From NCBI GenBank assembly GCA_965240325.2, contig OZ251225.1:1488001-1552000 (forward strand): DNA of 64,000 nt, written 5' to 3'. Made by a program: the position numbers and the translations under genes. Source of the DNA: Rebecca billardiae RCC1528. Its lineage: Eukaryota; Haptophyta. This document shows, one piece after another, positions 30,753-40,614 of this stretch; position 1 is the first letter of the stretch, and each line of letters opens with the position of its first letter. Below the pieces are notes generated by a model. The model did not search any database. It was not told the origin of the DNA and saw only the letters and a list, made by a program, of their open reading frames with translations.

Positions 30753-32903
30753 TCACGAGCTCCGCGCCATGCCATCCGCCGAGCGCGGTGGCACCGCTGC
30801 TGTGAGCTTCTCTGAGAGCGCGAAGCGTGCCGCCGAGCGGTAGTCGTAGGTACACGCGTGCGCGCGCGGCTCGCTGTGCGCCGAGCAGTGGAGCTGGCCG
30901 CATCGGCACTTGGCCGTGAGCAAGGCCACGAGCGGCAGCCGCCTGTTGCAGCACGCGCACACCGGGCGGCCCTCCGTGGGCGCGGGCACCGCGCCGTCCG
31001 CGCGCGCGCCGTCCGCCAGGCCGCCGGCCGGCCCCGAGCGCCCCGCCTTGGCGACAGGCGACGAAGGCCCCGAGCCCGATTTGCCCTTGCCCTCCCCGCT
31101 GCGCTCGAGCGGGCGCTTCAGCGTGGACGCGGGGTGCGGCTCGGCGGCGGCGGCGGCGGCGGGGGCGGACGGCGCGTCGCGCGGCTCGGAGCGTTGCCGT
31201 GCGCCACCACTCCCGCTGCCGCCGCCGCCGCCGCTCGGCGGCGGCGACGGCGGCGCGGCCGGCTGCGAGGAGAGAAAGCCTCTGCGGAGGCCGCGCACTG
31301 TCGGCTGCTTGGGCGAGGGCGAGCGCGCGTCGGTGGCGCCGTGCGCGCGCCCCGCGGCCGACGTGCCCGCGGCCGCGCGGCTGCTGCGCCCGCCCAGGAA
31401 GCCTCGGCGCAGCCCACGCACCGTCGGCGCCGTAGGCGAGGTGGTCGGGGCCGCCGCCGTCGCCGCCACCGCCGCCTTGGCCGCCGGCTGGGGGGCTGCG
31501 GCCTCAGCGGTCCGCGCCGGCGCCGGCGCGGGCATCGACGGAGGCTCGGCCGCACGGATGGGCGGTGGGCGTGGCGGACGCGCGCTCTCCGCGGCGTGCG
31601 TCGGCGCCACGGGCGGAGCAGGCGTCGGGTACGCCCTCTCGAGCCGCGAGACGAGCTGCGAGTAGTAGGAGCTCGAGCTTGCATCGTCAGGCGCGCGCAG
31701 CACAGCCGGCGGCGCCGCCACCGAGCCCAGAGCGGCCTCGGCGGCGCCTCCCAAGGCCTCGAAGACGTCGAGGTCGAAGGGCGGCCGACCGTCGTCCTCG
31801 GACATGGCGCGCGACGGGCGCGGGCAGCGGCCGCGGACCAGCTCGCCCACCAGCGTCTCCAGCCGGCGGCCCAGCTCGGCCTCGGCGGCGGAGAGCGCGG
31901 CAGCGGTCAGGCCGCGCGCGCACGCCGCATCGGGCACCACGTCGGACGCGCCCGAGCCTTCGCCCGCCGCGCATGCGGCGTCGGTCGGCTCGGAGGGCGC
32001 GAGCAGCACGGTGACGATGGGCTGCGTCGCGGGAGCTACCGCCGCGGGCGGCGGACGGAGGCCGGCGCGCATCGTCGCCGGCACAGAGGCTGCCGCCGCC
32101 GCCGGCATGGGCGGGCGAGGGGCCGCGGGCGACGCATCGGCGGCGCCCGCCGCGCCGGCGCCCGGCTCCGCGTCCGCAGCGGAGGCGGCGGGGTTCTCCA
32201 CGGGAAGCGGTCTGATCGTGCACTGCTGAAGCACGCGCGCCGCCTGCGTAAACGCGTGGTGCATGCCGCTGTCGCCGCCGAACGCGAGCTCGCCCAGCGA
32301 GCGGTGCGCAGGCAGCAGGTAGATGGGCGCGCCGAGCGGCAGCCGGTAGGCGGAGAGGCGGATCGAGGGCTCGAGGACCTGCCCGTTGGCGAAGAGGACG
32401 TGGCTCCCCTTCAGAGCGTCCTGCCCCAGCGCGAAGTGGTGGCACAGCGCGTGCTTCGCCTGCTCGGTCGCCTCGGCGACGGTCGTTTCAGCCGACGTCT
32501 CAAACGCGCGGAGGACGGCGCCGTTCACGTAGCGGAGGGTGAGCGACGGCGCGGGGGGCGCGGGGGGCGGGGCCTCGACAACGAGGACGGCCAGGCTCGA
32601 CTGCGCGCCGGCGACCTCGCTTAAGGGCACGGGAGTGTCGGCCAGCAGCTGCTTGCCGCGGCACAGCAGCTTCTGCCGGTCGGGCGGCGGCAGCGCTGGG
32701 CTAGCTGCGCTGAAAGCGGCGGCCAGATCAGAGGCCGTGGCCGTGCGCGGGACATGCACGTCCACGGCCACGCCACGGTACTTGCCGTGCACCTGGAGCA
32801 TCGGCGTGGGCGTGATTCGCGGCGCCGGCTTGGGAGCGCGCACGAGCGGAGGGTAGTTGAGATGGGGTTGGCGGACCCAGCTCGACGCTTCCTCCCAAGC
32901 CAC
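30753..32903 (-). CDS. Ubiquitin-like / AN1 zinc-finger protein
   Basis: 716 residues. The N-terminus holds a ubiquitin-like fold (about residues 35-110, with DRQKLLCRGKQL matching the ubiquitin K-L-I-F-x-G-K-x-L strand) and a second beta-rich unit (about 122-200). A long Ala/Pro/Ser-rich middle follows. An AN1-type zinc finger lies near the C-terminus: CACCNRRLPLVALLTAKCRC then CSAHSEPRAHAC, with the C2-C2-C-H-H-C spacing. The layout recalls ZFAND4. AN1/ubiquitin-like proteins usually act with p97 and the proteasome in stress or quality control. Two copies of PTVRGLRRGFL, about 40 residues apart, stand out in the disordered region. Confidence 0.82.
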   Translation of the reverse strand: MAWEEASSWVRQPHLNYPPLVRAPKPAPRITPTPMLQVHGKYRGVAVDVHVPRTATASDLAAAFSAASPALPPPDRQKLLCRGKQLLADTPVPLSEVAGAQSSLAVLVVEAPPPAPPAPSLTLRYVNGAVLRAFETSAETTVAEATEQAKHALCHHFALGQDALKGSHVLFANGQVLEPSIRLSAYRLPLGAPIYLLPAHRSLGELAFGGDSGMHHAFTQAARVLQQCTIRPLPVENPAASAADAEPGAGAAGAADASPAAPRPPMPAAAAASVPATMRAGLRPPPAAVAPATQPIVTVLLAPSEPTDAACAAGEGSGASDVVPDAACARGLTAAALSAAEAELGRRLETLVGELVRGRCPRPSRAMSEDDGRPPFDLDVFEALGGAAEAALGSVAAPPAVLRAPDDASSSSYYSQLVSRLERAYPTPAPPVAPTHAAESARPPRPPPIRAAEPPSMPAPAPARTAEAAAPQPAAKAAVAATAAAPTTSPTAPTVRGLRRGFLGGRSSRAAAGTSAAGRAHGATDARSPSPKQPTVRGLRRGFLSSQPAAPPSPPPSGGGGGSGSGGARQRSEPRDAPSAPAAAAAAEPHPASTLKRPLERSGEGKGKSGSGPSSPVAKAGRSGPAGGLADGARADGAVPAPTEGRPVCACCNRRLPLVALLTAKCRCGQLHCSAHSEPRAHACTYDYRSAARFALSEKLTAAVPPRSADGMARSS

Positions 32904-33549
32904 TCACGGCGGCGTCTGGATTATCTGGACGCACCGTTTCCACCCAGATTGCAAGGGCCAAAGCTGCTGGAACCACCGACGAGTGTCGATGGGTAGGAAT
33001 CGGGGCGCCAGCTTGGAAGGTCAATAGGCGACAATACCGCTTCGCACCTTGTGTCCGTTAATAGCCGAATATAAGAAATCGCACTCGTTGTGGGGCATCG
33101 CCCGCGTCCCGCTCACCTGGCCTTGTCGAGAGGCTTCTCAAGCTGGCCCAGAGCGAGCGTTTCGCCGGTTTCGGCGGCTTCTACGGTTTTTGATGGCCTT
33201 TTGCTTCGATCGACGTCCACGGAGCCCCCAAACCGTACTTCAATCGGGCGGATCGGAACCAACAGCAACCACTCTCGTCACTCAAGAAGAACGCACGGCC
33301 AAGGGCCGTGCACGGCGTACGATGAGAATGATGAGCAGCGTCCATATTTTTGGTCGGATTGTTGAAGGAATGAAGGCCGGTTTTGTTGAGCGAATCTCGT
33401 ATGTGGTTGCGTCAGGACATCTGTCAGTGATCATGTGGAGCTGTCTCGCTTTTGAAACCTCGGATTGACAGCGCGTCGGAGCATGATACCCGTACTACTT
33501 GTATGGCCGGCCTGGGCTGCGCTCAGCGCTTGTCGGCTTGACGCCGCAC
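32904..33549. other. Spacer, no supported gene
   Basis: 646 bases between the AN1 gene's 5' end and the calcineurin-B-like gene's 3' end. Open frames lack the strong GC3 bias of genes. It contains gtttcggcggctt near 33169, a 13-mer also present upstream of clpB near 34376. Confidence 0.45.
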
Positions 33550-34263
33550 TCACAGCTGTAGCGAGAGCTTGGCCTCGATGTCCGTGTTCGCGACGACCTT
33601 GACCCATTCCTCGAACGAGAGCGTGCGGTCGTCGTCAAAGTCCACCTCTTCGAAGAGCCCCTCGAGCACCTTGTCCACCAGCTCGACTGGCAGCGCGCGT
33701 GCGTCGCCGCGCGCCGACGAGTGTGTGCTCAGCCGCCCCTGGGCCTGGCCCTGCGGCCTGCCAAACGCGCTGCGCGAGCCCGCGCCCGACGACGCGCCCG
33801 AGGCGCGGGTGGCCGGCATCGGCGTGACGGCGTCCGCGGCGGTAGCCGACGCCACGGGCGCGCCGCCGAGCATCGAGCTGATCAGGCCGCGCAGATCGTC
33901 CTCGCCCAACTTGCCGTCGCCATCCGCGTCGTACACAGCAAACGCGAAGCGAAATTTTTGGTCGCGCGGGCAGCCGCGCGCAAAGGGCGCAAGCAGCGTC
34001 ACAAAGTCGCGGAAGGTGATGTCGCCGCCAGTCTTATCGGACCAGATCTCCTCGAGCCGTGCGCGCATCTGGTTGTGCGCCAGCTCGGGCATCTCGAAGA
34101 GCTGCTCGCCCGTGATCGTCCCGTGCGCGCTCGCGTCGAGCGCGCCAAATCGTCTGTGCAGCCGCAGGATCTCTTCGCGCGTGAAGTGTGTGGTCACGTC
34201 GAGCTCCTCGAGGAGCTCTTCATCTACAGGGAGCACGGCGCGCGCCCTGAAGGCCGAAAACAT
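33550..34263 (-). CDS. Calcineurin-B-like EF-hand protein
   Basis: 237 residues. EF-hand positions: a first helix-loop with LHRRFGALDASAHGTITGEQ (degenerate loop), a second degenerate one near IWSDKTGGDITFRDFVTLL, a canonical third loop YDADGDGKLGEDDL, and a canonical fourth DFDDDRTLSFEEWVKVV. This order, with two weak and two strong hands, fits the calcineurin B / CHP / CIB family. An Ala/Ser/Gly-rich insert of about 50 residues separates hands 3 and 4, which is unusual. The N-terminus MFSAFR lacks the Gly2 needed for myristoylation. It probably acts as a calcium sensor for a phosphatase or kinase. It is divergent from clpB. Confidence 0.88.
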   Translation of the reverse strand: MFSAFRARAVLPVDEELLEELDVTTHFTREEILRLHRRFGALDASAHGTITGEQLFEMPELAHNQMRARLEEIWSDKTGGDITFRDFVTLLAPFARGCPRDQKFRFAFAVYDADGDGKLGEDDLRGLISSMLGGAPVASATAADAVTPMPATRASGASSGAGSRSAFGRPQGQAQGRLSTHSSARGDARALPVELVDKVLEGLFEEVDFDDDRTLSFEEWVKVVANTDIEAKLSLQL

Positions 34264-34531
34264 CGAGCCACCCCTCCCACCCTACCCCACCCGGGCCCGC
34301 GTGAGGAAGGGCTAACGGGCGGCCGCCATGCGCAGCCGTGCGCGTTCCGGCAGCGAACAAAACGAGTTTCGGAAGTTTCGGCGGCTTGGGTGCCGTGCAC
34401 ACGTGCGTCTAGAACGCCATCCAGACGGCGGTGGGAGCGTCGCGACTGCGCACGCGCGGCCTCCACGTCGGTCCCGCTCAGACGGCCGACTGCCGTCCGC
34501 CGCCGATCGGCAAACCCCACCTCGACTCAGG
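34264..34531. promoter_or_regulatory. Probable shared promoter, calcineurin-B-like / clpB
   Basis: 268 bases between divergent starts. Contains gagtttcggaagtttcggcg (34371-34390), two TTTCGG repeats reminiscent of E2F-type sites. No direct proof of function. Confidence 0.4.
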
Positions 34532-37489
34532 ATGAAGATGCCGTCCGCGGCTTCGTTCGCCGCGCTGATCCTCGGCGCGGCGCTGCTGTCAACGGCGCCT
34601 GCCGACGCGTTCGTCGTTCCCGCTCGCCGCGCGCCCACCGCCGCCCGTGCCCTGGCCTCCTCGGCGGGTCGAGGCGCGCCGACGCCCGCGCGCGTGCCGC
34701 GCGCGGCGGCGCGCGTGCGCGCCGCCGACGCGATGGGCAATAGTGGCGGGCAGCTCGACGAGCAGAAGTTCACGGCGGAGGCGTGGGCGATGATCGCCGC
34801 GCTCCCGGCGCTCATGCGCGAGCAGGAGCAGCAGAGCGTCGAGTCCGAGCACCTCGGCCTTGCACTCGCGCGCGCGCCGAAGGGCAACCTCGCGCACCGC
34901 ATCTTCGAGCTGGCGGGCGGCGACCTGAAGGCGCTGGAGCGCGAGGCGCTCGCCGCCGTGGGCAAGAACCCGAAGGTGCGCGGCGCGAGCGCTGCCTCCG
35001 ACCAGCTCCGCCTCTCGCCCTCCGCCTCCTCCGTCCTCGAGCGCGCGATGGCGATGCAGCAGCAGCAGAAGGACGACTTCGTCTCGGCCTCGCACGTCCT
35101 CCTCGCGCTGGGCGAGGACAGCCGCTTCGGCCAGGCGGCGTTCGGCGCGGCGGGGGTGGACCAGCCGGGCCTCACCGCCGCCGCCGACGCCGTCCGCGCC
35201 GGCCGCCGCGTCGACTCGCGCGAGGCCGACGGCTCGTTCGACGCGCTCGAGCGGTACGGGCGCGACCTGACCGAGGCGGCGCGCAAGGGCGAGCTCGACC
35301 CGGTGATCGGGCGGGACGAGGAGATCAGGCGAACGATCTCGATCCTCTCGCGCCGCTCGAAGAACAACCCGGTGCTGCTCGGCGAGCCCGGCGTGGGCAA
35401 GACCGCCGTGGTCGAGGGCCTCGCGCAGCGCGTCGCCTCCGGCGACGTCCCCGAGTCCCTGCAGGGCCGGCGCGTGGTCGCGCTCGACATGGGCGCGCTC
35501 ATCGCCGGCGCCAAGTACCGCGGCGAGTTCGAGGAGCGGCTGAAGGCGGTGCTCGAGGAGGTGCAGGCCGCGGCGGGGCAGGTGGTCCTCTTCCTCGACG
35601 AGCTGCACACCGTCGTCGGCGCGGGCGCGACCGGCGGCGCGCTCGACGCGGGCAACTTGCTCAAGCCGGCGCTCGCGCGCGGGCAGCTGCGCATGATCGG
35701 CGCGACCACGCTCGACGAGTACCGGCAGCACATCGAGAAGGACGCGGCGCTGGAGCGGCGGTTCCAGCAGGTCCTCGTCGAGCAGCCCACCGCTGAGCAG
35801 ACCATCTCCATCCTCCGCGGCCTGCGCGAGCGGTACGAGCTCCACCACCGCGTCTCGATCTCCGATGCCGCGCTCGTCGCCGCGGCGACGCTGAGCGACC
35901 GGTACATCACCGAGCGCTTCCTGCCGGACAAGGCGATCGACCTGATGGACGAGGCGGCGGCGAAGCTGCAGATGGACGCGACGTCGCGCCCGCGCGCGCT
36001 CGACGAGGCCGCGCGCAAGCTCGTCCAGCTGCAGATGGAGATCTTCTCGCTGCGCAAGGAGGTGGAGGTGGGCGCCAAGGGCGCGGCCGCGCGCCTCAAG
36101 AAGCTCGAGGCGGAGGAGGCGGAGGTGACGGCGCGGCGCGACGCGCTGCAGGCGCAGTGGGACGAGGAGAAGCGCGCGCTGACCGACGTCTCCGAGCTGC
36201 GCGAGCAGCTCGAGAAGCTCGACTCGCAGATCGCCGCGGCGGAGAAGGAGTACGACCTCGCGCGCGCGGCCGAGCTCAAGTACAGCCAGCGGCCGGCGCT
36301 GCTCGCCCAGCTCGAGGCCGCGCAGGAGGCGACGAAGGAGCAGGAGGAGGAGGAGGAGGAGGGCGCCGAGGGCGAGGGCCGGGCGGAGGAGTCGGGCGCG
36401 CGGCTGCTCCGCTCGCGCGTCACGGAGGACGACATCGCCGACGTCGTCTCGCAGTGGACGGGCATCCCGGTCTCCAAGATGGTCGTCTCGGAAATGGACA
36501 AGCTGCTGCATCTGCAGGACGTGCTCGCGCGCCGCGTCGTCGGGCAGGAGGACGCGGTGCGCACGCTCGCGGAGGCGGTGCAGCGCTCGCGCGCCGGGCT
36601 CTCCGACCCGAACCGCCCGCTCGCGAGCGTCATGTTCCTCGGCCCCTCGGGCGTGGGCAAGACCGAGCTGTGCAAGGCGCTCGCCGAGGCGCTGTTTGAG
36701 TCTGAAGAGGCGCTGGTGCGCATCGACATGTCCGAGTACATGGAGAAGCACTCGGTCTCGAGGCTGATCGGCGCGCCGCCCGGGTACGTGGGCTTCGACG
36801 AGGGCGGGCAGCTGACCGAGGCGGTGCGCCGCCGGCCGTACTCCGTGCTCCTCTTCGACGAGATGGACAAGGCCAACCCCGAGGTGTTCAACGTGCTGCT
36901 GCAGCTGCTCGACGACGGGCGCGTGACCGACTCGCAGGGCCGCACCGTCTCCTTCAAGAACTGCGTCGTGGTCTTCACGTCCAACCTCGGCTCCGAGCTG
37001 ATCCTCGACCTCGCGGGCGCGGACGACGGCGTCGACCGGCGCGAGGAGCTCCGCCTCCGCCTGATGGACGCGCTGCAGAAGGCGTACCGCCCCGAGTTCC
37101 TCAACCGGATCGACGAGTTCGTCATCTTCGACCCGCTCAGGCGCGCGCAGCTGCGCAGCATCGTCGAGCTGCAGGTCGAGCGCGTGCGCGGCCGGCTCGT
37201 GGCGCAGGGGATGGGGCTCACGCTCTCCGAGCAGGCGGTCGACTTCCTCCTCGAGCGCGGGTACAACCCCGAGTACGGCGCGCGCCCGCTCAAGCGCGCG
37301 GTCACCAAGGAGGTGGAGACGCCGCTCGCGCGCGCCATCCTCGCGCGCGACTTCCAAGAAGGCGACGTGATCCGCGCCGAGGTCGCGCCGAGCGGCGAGG
37401 CGCTCGAGTTCACGCTCGACGAGGCGGCGACCGCCGAGGCGCGCGCGGCGGCGAAGGAGGACGAGGCACCGGCCCTCACCCCGGCGTAG
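34532..37489 (+). CDS. clpB: Plastid-targeted ClpB/Hsp100 disaggregase
   Basis: 985 residues, intronless. The start at ATG 34532 gives a signal peptide ([19 protein letters not shown]) cleaved before [14 protein letters not shown], a classic ASAFAP-type plastid leader with Phe at +1. The Clp N-domain covers about residues 75-215. NBD1 has Walker A GEPGVGKT (about 284) and Walker [11 protein letters not shown]. The coiled-coil M-domain (about 480-620) marks ClpB rather than ClpC. NBD2 has Walker [12 protein letters not shown] (about 704) and Walker [12 protein letters not shown], followed by [11 protein letters not shown] and the [15 protein letters not shown] sensor-2 motif. An acidic Glu run interrupts the end of the M-domain. 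It disaggregates stromal proteins with Hsp70. Antisense frames of up to 1,100 codons here are shadows. Confidence 0.97.
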   Translation: MKMPSAASFAALILGAALLSTAPADAFVVPARRAPTAARALASSAGRGAPTPARVPRAAARVRAADAMGNSGGQLDEQKFTAEAWAMIAALPALMREQEQQSVESEHLGLALARAPKGNLAHRIFELAGGDLKALEREALAAVGKNPKVRGASAASDQLRLSPSASSVLERAMAMQQQQKDDFVSASHVLLALGEDSRFGQAAFGAAGVDQPGLTAAADAVRAGRRVDSREADGSFDALERYGRDLTEAARKGELDPVIGRDEEIRRTISILSRRSKNNPVLLGEPGVGKTAVVEGLAQRVASGDVPESLQGRRVVALDMGALIAGAKYRGEFEERLKAVLEEVQAAAGQVVLFLDELHTVVGAGATGGALDAGNLLKPALARGQLRMIGATTLDEYRQHIEKDAALERRFQQVLVEQPTAEQTISILRGLRERYELHHRVSISDAALVAAATLSDRYITERFLPDKAIDLMDEAAAKLQMDATSRPRALDEAARKLVQLQMEIFSLRKEVEVGAKGAAARLKKLEAEEAEVTARRDALQAQWDEEKRALTDVSELREQLEKLDSQIAAAEKEYDLARAAELKYSQRPALLAQLEAAQEATKEQEEEEEEGAEGEGRAEESGARLLRSRVTEDDIADVVSQWTGIPVSKMVVSEMDKLLHLQDVLARRVVGQEDAVRTLAEAVQRSRAGLSDPNRPLASVMFLGPSGVGKTELCKALAEALFESEEALVRIDMSEYMEKHSVSRLIGAPPGYVGFDEGGQLTEAVRRRPYSVLLFDEMDKANPEVFNVLLQLLDDGRVTDSQGRTVSFKNCVVVFTSNLGSELILDLAGADDGVDRREELRLRLMDALQKAYRPEFLNRIDEFVIFDPLRRAQLRSIVELQVERVRGRLVAQGMGLTLSEQAVDFLLERGYNPEYGARPLKRAVTKEVETPLARAILARDFQEGDVIRAEVAPSGEALEFTLDEAATAEARAAAKEDEAPALTPA

Positions 37490-39193
37490 ACGCGTCGGCG
37501 GCGGCGCCTGGCGCGCTTACACCACGCGGCACGCGCCCGCTGCTCGGCATGACTGGCGCCGCGGCCCAGCAGCGCTCGGCGGGGGGCGTGGCCCAACGCC
37601 CGCTGCCTCGCGCGCGCGCGCACTGTGCGCTCTCACGTCCGCGCCCGTGCGCTTGCGTCGGCCGGGTCAAGACTCAGCGGCCACGCCGAAAAGCTGCTTC
37701 ACTACGGAGCAGCTCCCGCAGCTCCGGGCCTCGGCGCAGTCAAGCCGTACCGCGCGGGGCCGCGGCTACGCCGCGGCAGTGAGCGAGTGACTGCGCGTCA
37801 CGCGGCGGCACCGCGAATACGCTGGCACCATTGCATCCGTCTGCACACACCGTCACACGTGCTGTCAGTACGCAATAACGATCTCTCGTCTCTCTCACTG
37901 TCTGTAACGTAGTACAGCGCTATACCGTGTGATCTCAGCATGCCGCCGAGCCACCTAGGGCTGCTAGATCCGACCGGATATATATACGGTCACGGAGTAT
38001 ACTCGTCAAATTTACAATACACGCGTACAGAGATTATATACGTACTCGTGACAGCGTCGTTTACGCCGTTATTTACTAGGCGGTCGTTGGTCAGCCAACG
38101 CGCGACGGCGACACTGACCGAGGCCGAGCTGGCATCGAGCAGTCGTTACTGCCCGCAGCATCATGATTCATGTCTCTTGCAGCGCTGCTGCATCATCATT
38201 ATCATATTCATATCGTAGTCATCATATCGCGTCATTGTCATCGGCTGCCAATCAGCAGCATATCGTACAGTCAGATCACAGATGGCACATCGTCGTGATC
38301 GGTCGTCGCAGTCGTACTAGTAGTCGCCATCGGCCCATCGTGTCGTCATGATCGATTCACACTGATCCGACTCCGGCCGGTAACTACGTCGTACTGATGG
38401 ATCCGACTCCGGCCGGTAACTACGTACTGATGACGATGTCATCTGCTGAGTTATATAGCTGCTGCATGATGCGCTTCGGACGATCGCGATGATGCCAATC
38501 GAATTAATCGAAACTCGAAAGGCAGCCCGCGGGCAGCGAGGCATCACAGATGGCACATCGTCGTGATCGGTCGTCGCAGTCGTACTAGTAGTCGCCATCG
38601 GCCCATCGTGTCGTCATGATCGATTCACACTGATCCGACTCCGGCCGGTAACTACGTCGTACTGATGGATCCGACTCCGGCCGGTAACTACGTACTGATG
38701 ACGATGTCATCTGCTGAGTTATATAGCTGCTGCATGATGCGCTTCGGACGATCGCGATGATGCCAATCGAATTAATCGAAACTCGAAAGGCAGCCCGCGG
38801 GCAGCGAGGCATCATCAGCACAGTGTGATGGCTGCTTCGGATATATATACTGATGCAGAGATGAGGCTGCTATTGCATGTGACCATGTTGATCGAAGATC
38901 GACTACGACTATACTGATAATGACTCGTAACTCAGCTGAGGCCGGACGCGCCACAGTGATCGAACCGCCTACTCCGCGCCACCTCGCGCAAGCGGACCTA
39001 TCGCGTGATGACGGAGGAGGTTCAGGAGGTGCGATCGGGCCATCGGCATCGGCAGCTGCGAGCTCATCGGGGAGTGTCACAGTCTCAGCACGAGAGCGGA
39101 GAGACTGAGATATGACCCGAGACGGCGAGAGTGTACGCAATAGCTTCGTGATGAAGAATGATGATGATGGTATTGGCATCTCGTGGCGCGGCG
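37490..39193. other. Spacer with tandem duplication, no gene
   Basis: 1.7 kb, falling to low GC after about 37850. It holds the 268-bp tandem pair at 38281-38816; nothing else is recognised. Confidence 0.5.
38281..38816. repeat. Two tandem 268-bp units
   Basis: gatggcacatcgtcgtgatc begins at 38281 and again at 38549, with the intervening sequence repeated essentially unchanged up to the gaggcatca at each unit end. Each unit contains an internal pair of gatccgactccggccggtaa. Very recent duplication. Confidence 0.93.
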
Positions 39194-39847
39194 CTAGTCG
39201 CCTCGCGGGAGGCTCGGTGCCTCATCGGCCTCGGCGCAGCGAACGCCCTCGACGATGCGCTCGGCCAGGGTCTCACCCACGCCCCTGCAGCCCATCCACT
39301 CCTCGACGGTGAGCTTGGTCGCATCGCGGCCGGCGCAGTGCTCAAGCAGCGCACGTCCCATGGCGGGCGAAATGCCTCGCGTCGTCTGCACCAGCCGCTC
39401 GATCAGGGCGGCGTTCCGCGCCTTGCGTGAGCGCATCCTGCGCTCAAGCCGCGCGTCCCACCACTCAGCAGTCGGATCCGCCGGGGCCGCTCCGGCCTCG
39501 ACCTCGTCCGCGTCCGCCCCGTCGGCTGCAAGCTCGTCGGAGATGTACGAGATGGCGGCACCCGCGATGAGCGGCAGCGCGGCGCGGCTGAGCTCGGCGC
39601 CCACGTCGCCGCCCAAGCTCGAGGTGACGACGAGAGAGAGGAGAGTGGATGCGGCCACGGCCGCGAGCGGGGGCGCCTCGGCGCGACCGGACAGCCACGA
39701 CAGCACGAGGATGAGACCGTTGAGCAAGAGGTCGCCCTCGACCGCCGCAATGGCCGCTGGCACGCAGTTGAGGCGCGAGAGTGGAACACCCGCCGCGCTG
39801 ATGCGCGACGACGCCTGCACGAGCTGGCCGAGCGTGCGCATGACCAT
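39194..39847 (-). CDS. Unrecognised protein with helix-hairpin-helix C-terminus
   Basis: 217 residues. The N-terminal half has three hydrophobic stretches (LLLNGLILVLSWLSG, PLAAVAASTLLSLVV, ALPLIAGAAISYI) that could be membrane helices or a buried helical core. The C-terminal about 70 residues (ALIERLVQTTRGISPAMGRA ... EWMGCRGVGETLAERIVEGV) form two helix-hairpin-helix-like units; G-C-R-G-V-G-E-T-L-A fits the hairpin that binds DNA or RNA backbone. Codon usage is strongly gene-like. I do not recognise the family. A DNA-binding membrane-associated protein, perhaps organellar, is one possibility. Confidence 0.65.
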   Translation of the reverse strand: MVMRTLGQLVQASSRISAAGVPLSRLNCVPAAIAAVEGDLLLNGLILVLSWLSGRAEAPPLAAVAASTLLSLVVTSSLGGDVGAELSRAALPLIAGAAISYISDELAADGADADEVEAGAAPADPTAEWWDARLERRMRSRKARNAALIERLVQTTRGISPAMGRALLEHCAGRDATKLTVEEWMGCRGVGETLAERIVEGVRCAEADEAPSLPRGD

Positions 39848-40026
39848 CGCGACAGACGACGTCTCCAGCTCGGTCGAGCGCCGCAGTGAACCTCGTTTGT
39901 GTCGCGGCGAGGTCAGCCGCGCCCGGCCGCCATTGTGACGAACCTCACCCGACCGGCCGCCCAGCGAGGGCGTCGCCGCGCCTCACCAGCACGGTCGCCG
40001 ATATCGACCGCTCGGCGCGACGAGGC

Positions 40027-40614
40027 ATGTTCGCCGCGGGGCTCGTGTGCGCCGCTGTCGCGTGGGTGGACGCGAGCGGCGTCTCTCTGCATTTGCGACG
40101 CAGCTCGTTCGTCCGCATGTCGAGCAGCGATGCCGAACACCCGATGAATCCCAACAGGAATGTGCTCGGCACCGACCTCGAGTGCTGCTGCGCAGACGTG
40201 CGTGGCACGGGCATCGGGACCGGCTTCTATCGGAATGGCTTGTGCTCCACTGGCCCCGAAGACGCAGGGCGACACACAGTGTGCGTCGAGGCCACTGCCG
40301 ACTTCCTGCAGTTCTCAGTGGCCGTCGGCAACGACCTCTCCACGCCGCGCCCAGAGTTCATGTTCCCTGGCGTCCAGCCGGGCGATCGATGGTGCCTCTG
40401 CGCAGCGCGCTGGAAACAGGCCCTTGAAGCCGGCAAGGAGCCACCTGTGTACCTGCGGAGCACGCATGAAAAGACGCTGCAGTACGTCACCCTCGAGCAG
40501 CTCCGCGCGCGCGCTCTTGACCTCGACAAGGCGGACAAGGAGCTCGCCCAGCTCGATGGCCTCCGCCAGCTCGTCGAGAAGTCTGTCAACCTGGACACCG
40601 ACGGCACCAAGTGA
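40027..40614 (+). CDS. DUF2237 family protein with signal peptide
   Basis: 195 residues. The conserved core is unmistakable for DUF2237: NVLGTDLECCC, TGFYRNGLCSTGPEDAGRHT, VGNDLSTPRPEFMFPG and PGDRWCLCAARWKQALEAG, then STHEKTL. The family is shared by bacteria and algae and has no proven function. MFAAGLVCAAVAWVDASG at the start is a signal peptide followed by a basic Ser/Arg stretch, so secretion or plastid import is possible. The C-terminal helix (LEQLRARALDLDKADKEL) is an extra coiled-coil-like tail. It is divergent from the helix-hairpin-helix gene (179 bases between starts). Confidence 0.92.
   Translation: MFAAGLVCAAVAWVDASGVSLHLRRSSFVRMSSSDAEHPMNPNRNVLGTDLECCCADVRGTGIGTGFYRNGLCSTGPEDAGRHTVCVEATADFLQFSVAVGNDLSTPRPEFMFPGVQPGDRWCLCAARWKQALEAGKEPPVYLRSTHEKTLQYVTLEQLRARALDLDKADKELAQLDGLRQLVEKSVNLDTDGTK

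Noticed and set aside
33049-33468. 139-codon frame upstream of the calcineurin-B-like gene
   Set aside because: Lacks GC3 bias and any recognisable motif.
34312-37623. Minus-strand frames of up to 1,100 codons over clpB
   Set aside because: ClpB on the plus strand is unambiguous; the antisense translation is Ser/Arg-rich noise.
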